Below, one piece after another: positions 16,051 to 25,892 of a stretch of 64,000 nt of DNA. Positions within the stretch are counted from its first letter, which is position 1. Each line of letters opens with the position of its first letter. The notes beneath the pieces are model-generated. The model did no database searches. It was not told where the DNA came from and saw only the letters and a program-made list of their open reading frames with translations. The translations under genes were made by a program, and so were the position numbers. Source of the DNA: Sphingobium sp. B2D3C (GTDB lineage: Bacteria; Pseudomonadota; Alphaproteobacteria; Sphingomonadales; Sphingomonadaceae); the NCBI RefSeq assembly GCF_025961835.1, contig NZ_JAOQOK010000001.1, positions 1,178,001 through 1,242,000 of the forward strand, read 5' to 3'.

Positions 16051-18351
16051 ATGGATCAAACGCGGCGCCCGGAATCCCCATCGAGCAGTGCGGCCACGGC
16101 CGCGCGCAGAATTCTCTCTCGCCTCCATGAGGTGATGGCGGCGCGTACGCAGACGCAGGTGAAACTCAACAAGGTCGTCGAGATTGTCGGACAGGAGCTT
16201 TCGAGCGAGGTCTGCTCGATTTACTTGCTGCGCGATGGCATGCTGGAGCTGTTCGCGACGCGCGGCCTCAAACAGGAGGCCGTTCACGTCACGCGCCTGG
16301 CGCCCGGCGAGGGCCTTGTTGGCACGATCGCCCAGAATGTCGAAACGCTCAATCTCGAGGAAGCCTCCGGCCATCCCGACTTCGCCTATCGGCCGGAAAC
16401 GGGCGAGGAGCGCTTCCACAGCTTCGCCGGTGTGCCGATCGTGCGTCGTGAGAACGCGATTGGCGCGCTGTGCGTCCAGCATCTCGACCCGCGCGGCTAT
16501 GAGGAAGTCGAGATCGAGGCGCTGCAGACGGTGGCGATGGTGCTCGCCGAGCTGATCAACAACGCCAATCTGGTCGATGAAAATCCCGGCGAAGATCGCC
16601 CGCTCGAAACGGGCGCGAGCATCCTCTCGGGCCTGCAGCTCGTGATGGGCATGGCGCGCGGTCACGCCGTCTTCCACCAGCCTCGCGTCACCATCGAGCA
16701 TACCGTTGCCGAGGATATCGAGGTCGAGCGGCAGCGCGTCTATTCGGCCTTCGCCAAGATGCGCGAGCAGATCGAGCGCATGGCCGGGCAGGCCGAGTTC
16801 GGCATGGACGGCGAGCACAAGGAGGTGCTCGAGACCTACAAGATGTTCGCCTATGATGAAGGCTGGTCGCGGCGGATCAACGAAGCGATCGACTCTGGCC
16901 TCACGGCCGAGGCGGCAATCGAGCGGGTGCAGCAACGCACCCGGATGCGGATGCGGCAGATCGATGACCCGCTGCTGCAGGACCGGATGCACGATCTGGA
17001 GGATCTCTCCAATCGCCTGCTGCGGATCGTGGCCGGGCAGCTCGGCACGGCGGCACAGCTTGGACTGCGGCAGGACACGATCCTGATCGCGCGCAATCTC
17101 GGGCCCGCGGAACTGCTGGAATATGACCGGCGGCGCCTCAAGGGTGTCGTGCTCGAGGAAGGCTCGCTCACCGCGCACGTCACGATCGTGGCGCGGGCCA
17201 TGGGCGTGCCGGTGCTGGGCCGGGTCAAAAATACCCGGGCGCTGATCAACGAGGGCGATCTGCTGCTGCTCGATGTCAACCAGAACCGCCTCTACATCCG
17301 CCCCTCCGAGCCGATGGACGAGGCGTTCGAGAGCGGCCTGGCGCTCACGCAGAAGCGGCGCGCGGCCTATGCCGGGCAGCGCGATCTACCGGCGGAGACG
17401 AAGGACGGCCAGCGCATCGAGCTGATGGTGAATGCCGGCCTGCGCGACGATGTCGCCGCGCTGGACGTGACGGGCGCCGACGGGATCGGCCTGTTCCGCA
17501 CCGAGTTCCAGTTCCTCGTCTCAGCGACCCTGCCGCAGCGCGAGCGCCAGCAGCGCCTCTACAAGGAAGTGCTCGATGCGGCGGGCAGCCGCCCGGTCAT
17601 ATTCCGCACGGTCGATATCGGTGGGGACAAGGCGCTGCCTTATCTGCGCAAGAGCGATTCCGACGATGAGGAAAACCCCGCCATGGGCTGGCGCGCGGTG
17701 CGCCTCGCGCTGGAGCGCGATGGCCTGATGAAGGCGCAGGCGCGGGCATTGCTGGAGGCCGCGGCCGGGCGGACACTGCATGTCATGTTCCCGATGATCT
17801 CCGAGCCATGGGAACTGACGCAAGCGATGACGCTGTTTCGCGAGCAGAAGGACTGGCTCGCCAAGCGAGGCCGCAAGCTTCCCAAGAGCGTCAAATATGG
17901 CGCGATGCTGGAAGTGCCGGCGCTCGCCGAGGCGCTCGACTTCGTGCTGCCGGACCTGGACTTTCTCTCCATCGGCACCAACGATCTCACCCAGTTCCTC
18001 TTCGCTGCCGACCGCGCCAACCCCAAGCTGGCCGAGCGTTACGATTGGCTGAGCGTCGCGATCCTCCGCTTCCTCGCACGCGTGACGCGGACCTGCTCCG
18101 AGCATCGGGTGCCGGTGGGAGTTTGCGGCGAAATGGGCGGACGCACGCTGGAAGCCATGGCCCTGCTCGGCCTTGGCATCCGCCGCCTCTCCATCACGCC
18201 AGCCTCGATCGGCCCGGTCAAGGCGATGGTACGCTCGGTGGATCTCACGGCCTTGTCGCAGGTCACGGTCGATTTGCTGAAAGGCGGGGTTGCCAACCTT
18301 CGCGAGCCACTCTCACAATGGGCCGACGACAACGGCGTCGATCTCGGTTGA
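16051..18351 (+). CDS. ptsP: Phosphoenolpyruvate-protein phosphotransferase PtsP (EI-Ntr)
   Basis: Enzyme I of the nitrogen-related phosphotransferase system: takes phosphate from PEP and passes it to NPr and EIIA-Ntr, a regulatory rather than sugar-transport chain. The 766-residue protein has an N-terminal GAF domain (about residues 15-165), which in this family senses glutamine, then the full Enzyme I. The phosphorylated residue should be His376 in GSLTAHVTIVARAMG; the more usual text is TSHxAI. The PEP-binding barrel has GLFRTEFQFL, DIGGDKALPYL, DFLSIGTNDLTQFL and the catalytic Cys in VCGEMGGR. AGGA lies 4 bases before the ATG. NPr and EIIA-Ntr genes are not in this window. Confidence 0.95.
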   Translation: MDQTRRPESPSSSAATAARRILSRLHEVMAARTQTQVKLNKVVEIVGQELSSEVCSIYLLRDGMLELFATRGLKQEAVHVTRLAPGEGLVGTIAQNVETLNLEEASGHPDFAYRPETGEERFHSFAGVPIVRRENAIGALCVQHLDPRGYEEVEIEALQTVAMVLAELINNANLVDENPGEDRPLETGASILSGLQLVMGMARGHAVFHQPRVTIEHTVAEDIEVERQRVYSAFAKMREQIERMAGQAEFGMDGEHKEVLETYKMFAYDEGWSRRINEAIDSGLTAEAAIERVQQRTRMRMRQIDDPLLQDRMHDLEDLSNRLLRIVAGQLGTAAQLGLRQDTILIARNLGPAELLEYDRRRLKGVVLEEGSLTAHVTIVARAMGVPVLGRVKNTRALINEGDLLLLDVNQNRLYIRPSEPMDEAFESGLALTQKRRAAYAGQRDLPAETKDGQRIELMVNAGLRDDVAALDVTGADGIGLFRTEFQFLVSATLPQRERQQRLYKEVLDAAGSRPVIFRTVDIGGDKALPYLRKSDSDDEENPAMGWRAVRLALERDGLMKAQARALLEAAAGRTLHVMFPMISEPWELTQAMTLFREQKDWLAKRGRKLPKSVKYGAMLEVPALAEALDFVLPDLDFLSIGTNDLTQFLFAADRANPKLAERYDWLSVAILRFLARVTRTCSEHRVPVGVCGEMGGRTLEAMALLGLGIRRLSITPASIGPVKAMVRSVDLTALSQVTVDLLKGGVANLREPLSQWADDNGVDLG

Positions 18352-18458
18352 GAGCCTGTGCGGTGCTGCGCCAGCGAATTCGCGCGTTGACACCGCATAG
18401 CGACTGATGAAACAAAGGAACTGGCGAAAAGACCGAAAATAGACGGAAAAAGGCCTCA

Positions 18459-19316
18459 ATGCGCGAAGATGCGAACGAAAATGAGACGGTCGCGCGCAGC
18501 GGACTGAGTGCATCGGCGCAGATGCGGCAGGCGCGTGAGGCTGCGGGCATGTCGCTCGATGATGTGGCGAACCGCACGCGGATTACTTTGCGCCATCTCA
18601 CCGCGCTGGAAGCCGGTGACTATCAGGCCCTTCCCGGAACGACCTATTGCGCAGGTTTCTCGCGCGCTTTTGCCCGCGCGGTCGGCATCGACGAACATGC
18701 CCTCGTCAGCAAGGTGCGTGAAGAAATCGCCGAAATGGGCGTCGAGCAGGACCCTTATGAGATTGATGAGCCGGTCGATCCCAGCAGCGTTCCGCCGCGC
18801 TATCTGGTGATCGCCGCCGCAGTGATCGCGCTGCTGTTTGCGGGCGGTTACGCGATCTGGCGGACGCAGTACATCACGCCGCCGACCGACGACCAGCTTG
18901 CGATCGAACAGCGGACCGAGCCGCGTATCGCCGATCCGCGCAACAAATCGGCGGCGCCCGGGCAGAACTCGGCGCAGGCGCGTCCCAATGGTCCGGTGGT
19001 CCTGACTGCGGTGAACGAGGTTTGGCTGCGCATCTATCAGCCGGACGGAAAGCGTCTCTTCGAAGGGACGCTGGAGAAGGACAAGAGCTTCACCGTCCCG
19101 GCCGAGGCGCAGGACCCGATGATCCTCACCGGACGTCCGGACGCGCTGGCGGTGACCGTTGGCGGGCAGGCCATCCCGCCACTCGGGACTGCCGAGCGGA
19201 CGATATCGGATGTTCCGCTGACGGCTGCGGCTTTGCTTGAACGCCGCGTTCAGCCCACAGACACCGATCCGGCGGCATCGCAGACCAGCAATGGTGATGC
19301 ACCGCCGGCGGGTTGA
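18459..19316 (+). CDS. RodZ-like helix-turn-helix membrane protein
   Basis: Bitopic membrane protein of 285 residues with the layout of RodZ, the cytoskeletal adaptor that links MreB to the cell-wall elongation machinery. Residues 14-85 form a cytoplasmic HTH domain (QMRQAREAAGMSLDDVANRT, then YCAGFSRAFARAVGID). A single transmembrane segment follows at about 109-130 (YLVIAAAVIALLFAGGYAIW). A periplasmic DUF4115 domain contains EVWLRIYQPDGKRLFEGTL and near its end LTGRPDALAVTVGG. The HTH is typical of RodZ and need not bind DNA. AAGG lies 5 bases before the ATG. Three short A tracts spaced about 10 bases apart precede the start. It lies between ptsP and cpoB on the same strand. Confidence 0.88.
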   Translation: MREDANENETVARSGLSASAQMRQAREAAGMSLDDVANRTRITLRHLTALEAGDYQALPGTTYCAGFSRAFARAVGIDEHALVSKVREEIAEMGVEQDPYEIDEPVDPSSVPPRYLVIAAAVIALLFAGGYAIWRTQYITPPTDDQLAIEQRTEPRIADPRNKSAAPGQNSAQARPNGPVVLTAVNEVWLRIYQPDGKRLFEGTLEKDKSFTVPAEAQDPMILTGRPDALAVTVGGQAIPPLGTAERTISDVPLTAAALLERRVQPTDTDPAASQTSNGDAPPAG

Positions 19317-19409
19317 TGCTAGCAGGCACGGCCTCGCCAACGGATGGGGGAGCGCTCATTGCGCCTCCGCCACCGGCCAACATGATTTGAACATATCAGG
19401 AATTTCACC

Positions 19410-20375
19410 ATGGCAGCAGAGCTTTCCCCCCACGAGATGACCAGTAGACGGACCGGCGGCGGGATTGTCCGCGCCCTGCTCCTTGCCGGCGCCGGCTTGC
19501 CGCTGCTCTTCAGTGCCCCGGCAAGCGCCCAGCGCACGGTGGAAGGCCGCGTCGATCGGCTCGAGCAGGAAATGCGGGCCGTGCAGCGCAAGGTGTTCCC
19601 CGGCGGGGCGGGCCAGATCATGGCGCCGGAAGTCACGCCGCCTGCGCCGACGCCCGGTGTCGCAGCCGGCGCGCCCGCGACGACGCCGATTGCCGATCTG
19701 ACGGCGCGGATCAACGCCGTCGAAGCGCAACTCGCTCGCCTCACGGGTCAGGTCGAGGAGAATGAGCACCGGCTTCGTCAGCTGGAAGAGAATTTCAAGA
19801 CGATGAGCGCCGCGCAGGCTGCTCCGGCGGTCGATCCGGCCAGTCCCTTTGGTCCGCCCAGCGCGCCGCTGCCCGACCGCGCGGCCCAGGCTGCGCCGGC
19901 GGCGACCCCGCGTCCGGCCGCACAGCCGTCCCTCGTGGCCCGCACCGAGGCGGTGGCGGCGGTCGAGCGGCCCAGCACCGGCAATGCCGCGCTGGATAGC
20001 TACACCTATGGCTTCCGCCTTTGGACCGCGAAATTCTACCCCGAGGCGCAGGTGCAGCTGCAGCAGACCGTCGACAAATATGGCAAGGACCCGGTCGCCA
20101 GCCGCGCCCATAATCTGCTCGGCCGTGCGTTGCTCGATGACAAGAAGCCGGCGGCTGCGGCCAAGATCTTCTACGAAAATTACCGGCAGCGCCCGGCTGG
20201 CGACCGCGCGGCGGAGAGCCTTGCCTGGGTCGGTGAGTCGCTCATTCAGCTCAACCGGCTGAAGGACGCGTGCCTCGCCTATGACGAGCTGAACGAGGTG
20301 TTCGGCGCCAACATGCCGGCCAGTGTCCGCGACATGATGACCAAGGGCCGGACCCGCGCCAAATGTAGTGGCTGA
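19410..20375 (+). CDS. cpoB: Tol-Pal system protein YbgF/CpoB
   Basis: Periplasmic coordinator of peptidoglycan synthesis with outer-membrane constriction during division. The 321-residue protein has a signal peptide (about residues 1-40, ending SAPASAQ), a coiled-coil region (VEGRVDRLEQEMRAVQRKVF and later INAVEAQLARLTGQVEENEHRLRQLEE), a Pro/Ala-rich linker, and a C-terminal TPR domain from about residue 195 (AALDSYTYGFRLWTAKFYPEAQ). In most proteobacteria the gene closes the tol-pal operon; here the tol genes are not adjacent, but cpoB-tilS-ftsH is the familiar alphaproteobacterial tail of that cluster. The stop overlaps the tilS start by 8 bases. Confidence 0.92.
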   Translation: MAAELSPHEMTSRRTGGGIVRALLLAGAGLPLLFSAPASAQRTVEGRVDRLEQEMRAVQRKVFPGGAGQIMAPEVTPPAPTPGVAAGAPATTPIADLTARINAVEAQLARLTGQVEENEHRLRQLEENFKTMSAAQAAPAVDPASPFGPPSAPLPDRAAQAAPAATPRPAAQPSLVARTEAVAAVERPSTGNAALDSYTYGFRLWTAKFYPEAQVQLQQTVDKYGKDPVASRAHNLLGRALLDDKKPAAAAKIFYENYRQRPAGDRAAESLAWVGESLIQLNRLKDACLAYDELNEVFGANMPASVRDMMTKGRTRAKCSG

Positions 20376-21315
20376 CACGCTCGCGCAGCGTCTGCCTCAG
20401 GCGGTTTACCATCTGCTGGGGCGCGACTTGCAAGCGTCCGAGCGCATCGGCATCGCGGTCTCGGGCGGGGCGGACAGCATGGCGCTGCTCGCGCTGGCGG
20501 CGCGTTGCTGGCCCGGGCAGGTCGAGGCGGCGACGGTCGATCACGGATTGCGAGCCGATTCCGCCGCGGAAGCAGCCATGGTGGCCCGCTGGTGCCAATG
20601 CGAGGGCGTCTCCCACGCCATTTTGACGGTCGCGCAGCCCCTTGAGGGCAATCTTCAGGCGGCGGCACGCGCGGCGCGCTATGCGTTGCTGGAGGATTGG
20701 CAGCAGGCGCGGGGCCTCGACTGGCTGATGACGGCGCATCAGGCGGATGATCAGCTCGAAACGCTGGTCCTGCGGTTCAATCGCGGGGCAGGGGTGGCGG
20801 GGCTGTCAGCCATCCGGGCCCGGCGCGGGACATTGCTGCGGCCGCTGCTCAATGAGCGCCGCGCTGATCTGCGCGCGTGGTGCCAGAGCGAAAACGTCCC
20901 GTTCATCGACGATCCGAGCAACGAGAACCAGCGGTTCGACCGCGTAAGGGTTCGGCAGGCACTGACTGGCTGCGATCTGATTGACCCCGGTGGCATGAAC
21001 CGCGCGCTGGAAGCGCTGGGCGAAGCGGAGGACGCCATCGCGTGGATGCTGGACCGGCTCGCCGCCGAGCACCTTGTGCTGGCCGAGGATCGCGCCGACC
21101 TCACCCGAACGGACCTGCCGCCGGAGCTCCTTCGCCGCCTGATCTTGCGCATGGTTGCCCATCTCAATCCGCAGGCAGAAAAACCGCGCGGGCCATCGCT
21201 GGATCAAGCGCTTGTTCAACTTTTCGATGGTAAGACCGTCACCTTGGCAGACTGCCTTGTCACCGGAGGGGCGCGATGGACGATGCGGCGGGCACCACCG
21301 CGCAGGTCGTGCTGA
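20368..21315 (+). CDS. tilS: tRNA(Ile)-lysidine synthetase TilS
   Basis: ATP-dependent enzyme that adds lysine to the wobble cytidine of tRNA-Ile(CAU), changing its decoding from Met to Ile; essential in most bacteria. The PP-loop ATP-binding motif SGGADSM is near residue 33. Other family blocks are [49 protein letters not shown] and LLRPLL, then [18 protein letters not shown]. At 315 residues it is shorter than the E. coli enzyme (432 aa) and lacks the C-terminal extra domain; short forms are usual in alphaproteobacteria. The start is GTG at 20368, inside the end of cpoB, so translation is probably coupled. Confidence 0.93.
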   Translation: MADTLAQRLPQAVYHLLGRDLQASERIGIAVSGGADSMALLALAARCWPGQVEAATVDHGLRADSAAEAAMVARWCQCEGVSHAILTVAQPLEGNLQAAARAARYALLEDWQQARGLDWLMTAHQADDQLETLVLRFNRGAGVAGLSAIRARRGTLLRPLLNERRADLRAWCQSENVPFIDDPSNENQRFDRVRVRQALTGCDLIDPGGMNRALEALGEAEDAIAWMLDRLAAEHLVLAEDRADLTRTDLPPELLRRLILRMVAHLNPQAEKPRGPSLDQALVQLFDGKTVTLADCLVTGGARWTMRRAPPRRSC

Positions 21316-21385
21316 GCCCAAAGCCGTTCCGGGCATTGTGTTCCGGGCAGGAAGTCCTATTTTGGACCGCGAAAGCGAGTGGTTG

Positions 21386-23335
21386 ATGAACGATAACAAA
21401 GAGCCGCAAGGCAATCCATGGATCAAGAGCGCCCTCATATTGGCGGGCGTGTTTCTTGCGCTGCTAATGTTCGTGACGGTGTTCGACAGCAAGGGCATGA
21501 GCAACAACGGCACCGCGATTGCCTATTCCGATTTCCGCGACCGGGTTTCGGCCGATGCGGTGAAGGAAGTGGCGATCGGTCCGGACCGGATCAGTGGCGT
21601 GCTCAAGAACGATCAGCGTTTCGTCACCTACGCCGTGCCGGACCCGCAGCTCACGGCGCTGCTGGACGAGCATAAGGTCAAATATAGCGGCCAGCCCGAA
21701 GAACAACCAAACTTCTGGATGATTCTACTGTACCAGTCGCTGCCGTTCATCCTGATCCTCGGCATCGCCTTTTTCGTTCTGCGCCAGATGCAGAAGGGTG
21801 GCGGCGCCGGCGGCGCGATGGGCTTTGGCAAGTCCAAGGCCAAGCTGCTCACCGAGAAGCAGGGCCGGGTGACGTTCGACGACGTCGCCGGCATCGATGA
21901 AGCCCGTGAGGAGCTTCAGGAGATCGTCGAGTTCCTCAAGGACCCGAGCAAGTTTGCGCGACTGGGCGGCAAGATCCCCAAGGGCGCGCTGCTGGTCGGC
22001 TCGCCGGGCACCGGCAAAACGCTGCTGGCGCGCGCGATCGCGGGCGAGGCGGGCGTGCCGTTCTTCACCATTTCCGGCTCTGACTTCGTCGAAATGTTTG
22101 TGGGCGTCGGCGCAAGCCGCGTGCGCGACATGTTCGAGCAGGCCAAGAAGAACGCACCCTGCATCGTCTTCATCGACGAGATCGACGCGGTCGGTCGCCA
22201 TCGTGGCGCGGGCCTCGGCAATGGCAATGACGAGCGCGAGCAGACACTGAACCAGCTCCTTGTCGAGATGGATGGCTTTGAATCGAACGAAGGCATCATC
22301 ATCATCGCCGCGACCAACCGGCCCGACGTGCTTGATCCGGCGTTGCTGCGCCCGGGTCGTTTCGACCGTCAGGTCGTCGTGCCGCGCCCGGATATCGAGG
22401 GGCGCATCAAGATCCTCGAAGTGCATATGGCCAAGGTGCCGCTGGCGCCCGACGTCGATGCGCGCACGATCGCGCGCGGTACGCCCGGCTTCTCCGGTGC
22501 CGACCTTGCCAATCTCGTCAACGAGGCTGCGCTGATGGCCGCGCGGCGTGGCAAGCGTCTCGTGGCCAGCGCCGAGTTCGAGGCGGCCAAGGACAAGGTG
22601 ATGATGGGCTCCGAGCGGCGCTCCATGGTCATGACCGAGGACGAGAAGAAGATGACGGCCTATCACGAGGCCGGTCACGCCATCGTCGCGATTCACGAGC
22701 CGGCGTCCGATCCGATCCACAAGGCGACCATCATCCCGCGCGGCCGCGCGTTGGGCATGGTGATGCGTCTGCCGGAGCGGGATAGCTACAGCTATCACCG
22801 TGACAAGATGCACGCCAATCTGGCGGTCGCCATGGGCGGGCGTGTGGCTGAGGAAGTGATCTTCGGTCACGAGAAGGTGTCGTCCGGTGCCTCCGGCGAT
22901 ATCCAGTACGCCACGCGGCTCGCGCGCGACATGGTCACCCAGTGGGGCATGTCCGACGAGCTGGGGCCGCTGCAATATGAGGAGCCGCAGGGCGAGACCT
23001 TCCTCGGCTACTCGCAAAGCCAGCGCGTCCACATGTCCAATGAAACGGCGCAGAAGATCGATGCGGAAATCCGCAAGGTCGTCGAATCCGGTTATGATCG
23101 GGCCAAGACGGTGCTGAGCGATCATCTCGATCAGCTTCACCTCTTGGCCAATGCGCTGCTGGAGTTCGAGACGCTCTCGGGCGACGAGATCAAGACTTTG
23201 ATCGACAAGGGCGAACTCGTGCGTCCGAGTGGCGAGAAGATCCGGCCCTCTCCGGTCCCGGTGACGGGCACGTCGATCCCCAAGACGGGCAAGCGCAAAG
23301 GCCCGATCAGCGATCCGACGCCGCAAAACGTCTGA
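21386..23335 (+). CDS. ftsH: ATP-dependent zinc metalloprotease FtsH
   Basis: Membrane-bound AAA+ protease that degrades misfolded membrane proteins and short-lived regulators. The start [15 protein letters not shown] at 21386 gives 649 residues, the normal size; the open frame continues upstream but that part overlaps tilS. Two membrane segments flank a periplasmic domain: about residues 13-32 and 110-132. The AAA domain has Walker A GSPGTGKT (205-212), Walker [13 protein letters not shown], and the second region of homology [20 protein letters not shown]. The zinc site HEAGH is at 427-431, with the third ligand further on in the [10 protein letters not shown] region. It lies 70 bases after tilS and ends at a hairpin terminator. 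Confidence 0.97.
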   Translation: MNDNKEPQGNPWIKSALILAGVFLALLMFVTVFDSKGMSNNGTAIAYSDFRDRVSADAVKEVAIGPDRISGVLKNDQRFVTYAVPDPQLTALLDEHKVKYSGQPEEQPNFWMILLYQSLPFILILGIAFFVLRQMQKGGGAGGAMGFGKSKAKLLTEKQGRVTFDDVAGIDEAREELQEIVEFLKDPSKFARLGGKIPKGALLVGSPGTGKTLLARAIAGEAGVPFFTISGSDFVEMFVGVGASRVRDMFEQAKKNAPCIVFIDEIDAVGRHRGAGLGNGNDEREQTLNQLLVEMDGFESNEGIIIIAATNRPDVLDPALLRPGRFDRQVVVPRPDIEGRIKILEVHMAKVPLAPDVDARTIARGTPGFSGADLANLVNEAALMAARRGKRLVASAEFEAAKDKVMMGSERRSMVMTEDEKKMTAYHEAGHAIVAIHEPASDPIHKATIIPRGRALGMVMRLPERDSYSYHRDKMHANLAVAMGGRVAEEVIFGHEKVSSGASGDIQYATRLARDMVTQWGMSDELGPLQYEEPQGETFLGYSQSQRVHMSNETAQKIDAEIRKVVESGYDRAKTVLSDHLDQLHLLANALLEFETLSGDEIKTLIDKGELVRPSGEKIRPSPVPVTGTSIPKTGKRKGPISDPTPQNV

Positions 23336-23365
23336 CCCTCATGGGGACGGACACCTAAGACTGAC

Positions 23366-23407
23366 TGTCGCCGCGAGCCCGACCGGCTTTGCGGCGACAA
23401 TCATTTT
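23366..23407 (+). terminator. Terminator after ftsH
   Basis: TGTCGCCGC pairs with GCGGCGACA across a 16-base loop that itself contains AGCC/GGCT, giving a strong hairpin. ATCATTTT follows. It begins 30 bases after the ftsH stop codon and ends 38 bases before the next start. Confidence 0.75.
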
Positions 23408-23445
23408 GGAACGCGGCCATCATAAGAAGCGGCACGGGAGGACGG

Positions 23446-24081
23446 ATGCCTATCTATATCGACGAAAGCGGCAGTCTTCCCGCGGGCGCCATGATCATGG
23501 CTGGCGTCGAGATCGAGGCGGATGCCGCCGACCGGCTGCTGGCGCGGTTTCGTGCGGTTGTGGGTTTGCGCGGTGAGCTCAAGGGCAGCCGGATCGGCCT
23601 TGTCGAACGCGCCTTCTTCTTCGAACTGCTCGACCGGTTCGATGCCCGGGCCAAGATTTGCATCATCCGCGCCGACCCGCAAGACGCCGGACGCCGTCCC
23701 GAAGACCTCGACGTCTATGTCGCTCTACTCACCCAACTGGTAGATGAGTGGCGACCGGATGCGGAGGAGGATTGTCTGCAGGTCTTCATCGATGCGGGTC
23801 GCTATGACACGCTAGTGCTGGAATCCGTGCGGCAAGACATCGCCAAAAGGCTCGCGCGATGCGGCAGCGCGCAGATGATAGACAGCAGGCGCTCGGCCGG
23901 GGTGCAGATTGCTGATGTGGTCGCCAACAGTTTCTACAATATCGCGATCCGGTCGGGCCGCTCCGCGCGGATCGAGACCATCGTCGAGCCCTTTCTTGCA
24001 GGCGGCGTGCTGCAAACCAGCGATTTGCGCCACAGGCCGGCACCCCGCGCGCCGCATCCGGTGACGGCAAGGCACGATTAA
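23446..24081 (+). CDS. DUF3800 family protein
   Basis: Protein of 211 residues that opens with MPIYIDESGSL, the mark of DUF3800, a family with a predicted RNase H-like fold and no settled function. Later acidic positions that may build a metal site are FIDAGRYD (about residue 111) and the D of QIADVVANSFYN (about residue 155). GGGAGG stands 6 bases before the ATG at 23446, which is preferred over an upstream ATG. The C-terminal 25 residues are rich in Arg, Pro and His. DUF3800 genes are often found near defence or mobile genes, but here the gene is alone between ftsH and rpoZ, without other accessory genes. Confidence 0.8.
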   Translation: MPIYIDESGSLPAGAMIMAGVEIEADAADRLLARFRAVVGLRGELKGSRIGLVERAFFFELLDRFDARAKICIIRADPQDAGRRPEDLDVYVALLTQLVDEWRPDAEEDCLQVFIDAGRYDTLVLESVRQDIAKRLARCGSAQMIDSRRSAGVQIADVVANSFYNIAIRSGRSARIETIVEPFLAGGVLQTSDLRHRPAPRAPHPVTARHD

Positions 24082-24105
24082 CTTCGAATTCAGTCCCTAG
24101 CCGCA

Positions 24106-24143
24106 TAAAAAAAGGCGGCTTCGACTGTGCCGAAACCGCCTTT
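24106..24143 (-). terminator. Terminator of rpoZ
   Basis: On the minus strand AAAGGCGGTTTCG and CGAAGCCGCCTTT form a 13-bp stem with a single G-T pair and a 7-base loop, ending in a run of seven T. It starts 20 bases after the rpoZ stop. The symmetric A/T ends mean it may also stop transcription from the DUF3800 gene. Confidence 0.9.
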
Positions 24144-24163
24144 CAATCTGATGTTCTGGGGGC

Positions 24164-24508
24164 TTAGCCGTCGTAATCGGCACCCAGGCTGTGCGAGCGC
24201 GGTGGCGTCGCAGCGGTGAGGCGCAGCGCCTCTGCAGAGCGTGCGATCGAGCCGATTTCGTCCGGCGTGTCGTCGTCGTCGATCTGCATCTTCTGCATCG
24301 AGCCGACGAGATCATGCTTGAGGTCGTCCGGCATGATCGTCTCTTCAGCGATCTCGCGCAGAGCCACGACCGGGTTCTTGTCGCGATCCCGATCAACGGT
24401 CAGCTCGGCGCCGCCGGAGATGGTCCGGGCGCGCTGCGCCGCCAGGAGAACGAGGTCGAACCGGTTGGGAACCTTGTCGATGCAATCTTCGACAGTAACG
24501 CGCGCCAT
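24164..24508 (-). CDS. rpoZ: RNA polymerase omega subunit
   Basis: Small RNA polymerase subunit that helps fold and hold the beta-prime subunit; in many bacteria it forms part of a ppGpp site. The first 60 residues are the conserved omega core: [33 protein letters not shown], and [13 protein letters not shown]. The 114-residue protein has a longer acidic and variable C-terminal tail ([10 protein letters not shown], then SLGADYDG), as usual in alphaproteobacteria. AGGAG lies 6 bases before the ATG. Neither spoT nor gmk is adjacent here; the gene is alone on its strand, divergent from the PLD-family gene. Confidence 0.95.
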   Translation of the reverse strand: MARVTVEDCIDKVPNRFDLVLLAAQRARTISGGAELTVDRDRDKNPVVALREIAEETIMPDDLKHDLVGSMQKMQIDDDDTPDEIGSIARSAEALRLTAATPPRSHSLGADYDG

Positions 24509-24671
24509 GCTTGGCTCCTGAACAGATTAAGGAGAATGCGGGAAAGGCTGTCGGCTAACAGTCGAGGGAGCGAAAGTCAAGAAAATCGCTGGGGCGATGG
24601 GAGGCTCGCGGCGCTGCGATCATGGAAACAATAGTGTCCATCCGGCATTGAAAGGGTGGAATGCGCGCGTG

Positions 24672-25892
24672 ATGATTGGCAAGGCAGGGTGGTTGACGCA
24701 TGAGGGGCGCATGACAGGCAACGTCTCTACGCTGGCACCGCGCGTGCACGATGATCGCCTGCACGAGGCGGCCGGAAACAAGCTCAGGTTGCTGCCCGGC
24801 GGGCAGGATCGGCTCGATACGCTGCTCGACCTGATTGGCAACGCGCGCGAGACACTCGACCTCTATTTTTATATTTTCGCGTCCGACGACTGCAGCACGC
24901 TGATCCGTGACGCTCTGGTCGAGGCCTGCAAGCGCGGCGCCGCTGTCACACTGATGATCGACGCGTTCGGATCCGCGCGGACGCCCGATGGGTTCTTCGA
25001 TGCCTTCATCGGTGCTGGCGGGCGTTTTGCGCGGTTTGGTGCACGCAGATCGATGCGCTACCTGATCCGCAATCATCAGAAGATCGTGATCTGCGACAGC
25101 CGCCGGGCGATGATCGGTGGGTTCAATTGCGAGAACAGCTACTTCGCCGGCCCCGAGGACGCGGACGGCTGGTGCGACCTCGGCCTCGCGCTGGAAGGAC
25201 CGCTCGTCGAAGATCTCGCCCGATGGTATGAGGGATTGGCGAAGTGGAGCCTGGAGAGCCGGCAGCGGTTCAGCCATCTGCGCCGGCTGGTCCGCACCTG
25301 GCAGCCCGGCGAAGGAAAGGCGCGTTGGCTGATCGGGGGACCGACGCGCTTTCTCAACAGCTGGGCCAAGTGTGTGAAGACGGATTTGCACCATGGCCGC
25401 ACGCTCGATCTGGTGGCGGCCTATTTCTCCCCGAGCCCCGGCATCATGCGCCGCATAGCGGGCATCGCTCAGCGCGGGAGCGCCCAGCTCATCACCCCGG
25501 AGCGATCCGACAACACGACCACGGTCGGTGCTGCTCGGCACTTGTATCGGCGGCTGCTGCGGGCCGGAGTGCGAATCCTGGAGTATCAGCCGCAGAAGCT
25601 GCACATGAAGCTGATCGTCATCGATGATGTCGTCTATGTCGGGTCCGCAAATTTCGATATGCGCAGCCTGTTCCTCAATCTGGAGCTGATGCTGCGCATC
25701 GAGGATGCCGAATTTGCCCGCGCCGCGCGCGCGCTGGTCGACACGATGGCGAAGGACAGCACGGTCATCGACGGCCGCACGTATGCGGCGCTCGCCAGTC
25801 CATTCAGTCGGTTTCGCTGGTGGATCGATTATCTTCTGGTCGGCGTGGCCGACTATACCGTTACGCGACGGCTAAACTTTCGGCGTCGCTGA
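24672..25892 (+). CDS. Phospholipase D family protein, cardiolipin synthase-like
   Basis: Enzyme with two HKD motifs, as in bacterial cardiolipin synthases: RNHQKIVICDSRRAMIGG (His135) and KLHMKLIVIDDVVYVGSAN (His311). Each is followed by the usual GG/GS-N element. Probable reaction is transfer of a phosphatidyl group between phospholipids at the inner membrane. There is no N-terminal double membrane anchor as in ClsA, so it is closer to the ClsB/ClsC type. ATGs at 24597, 24672 and 24711 are all in frame; the last has GAGGGG close by, the middle one is my choice, and none is decisive. The 3' end overlaps a convergent lipid-methyltransferase gene by 32 bases. Confidence 0.85.
   Translation: MIGKAGWLTHEGRMTGNVSTLAPRVHDDRLHEAAGNKLRLLPGGQDRLDTLLDLIGNARETLDLYFYIFASDDCSTLIRDALVEACKRGAAVTLMIDAFGSARTPDGFFDAFIGAGGRFARFGARRSMRYLIRNHQKIVICDSRRAMIGGFNCENSYFAGPEDADGWCDLGLALEGPLVEDLARWYEGLAKWSLESRQRFSHLRRLVRTWQPGEGKARWLIGGPTRFLNSWAKCVKTDLHHGRTLDLVAAYFSPSPGIMRRIAGIAQRGSAQLITPERSDNTTTVGAARHLYRRLLRAGVRILEYQPQKLHMKLIVIDDVVYVGSANFDMRSLFLNLELMLRIEDAEFARAARALVDTMAKDSTVIDGRTYAALASPFSRFRWWIDYLLVGVADYTVTRRLNFRRR

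Noticed and set aside
23446..24081. Defence island around DUF3800
   Set aside because: Only one gene of this kind is present; ftsH and rpoZ flank it and no nuclease, helicase or toxin partners are seen.
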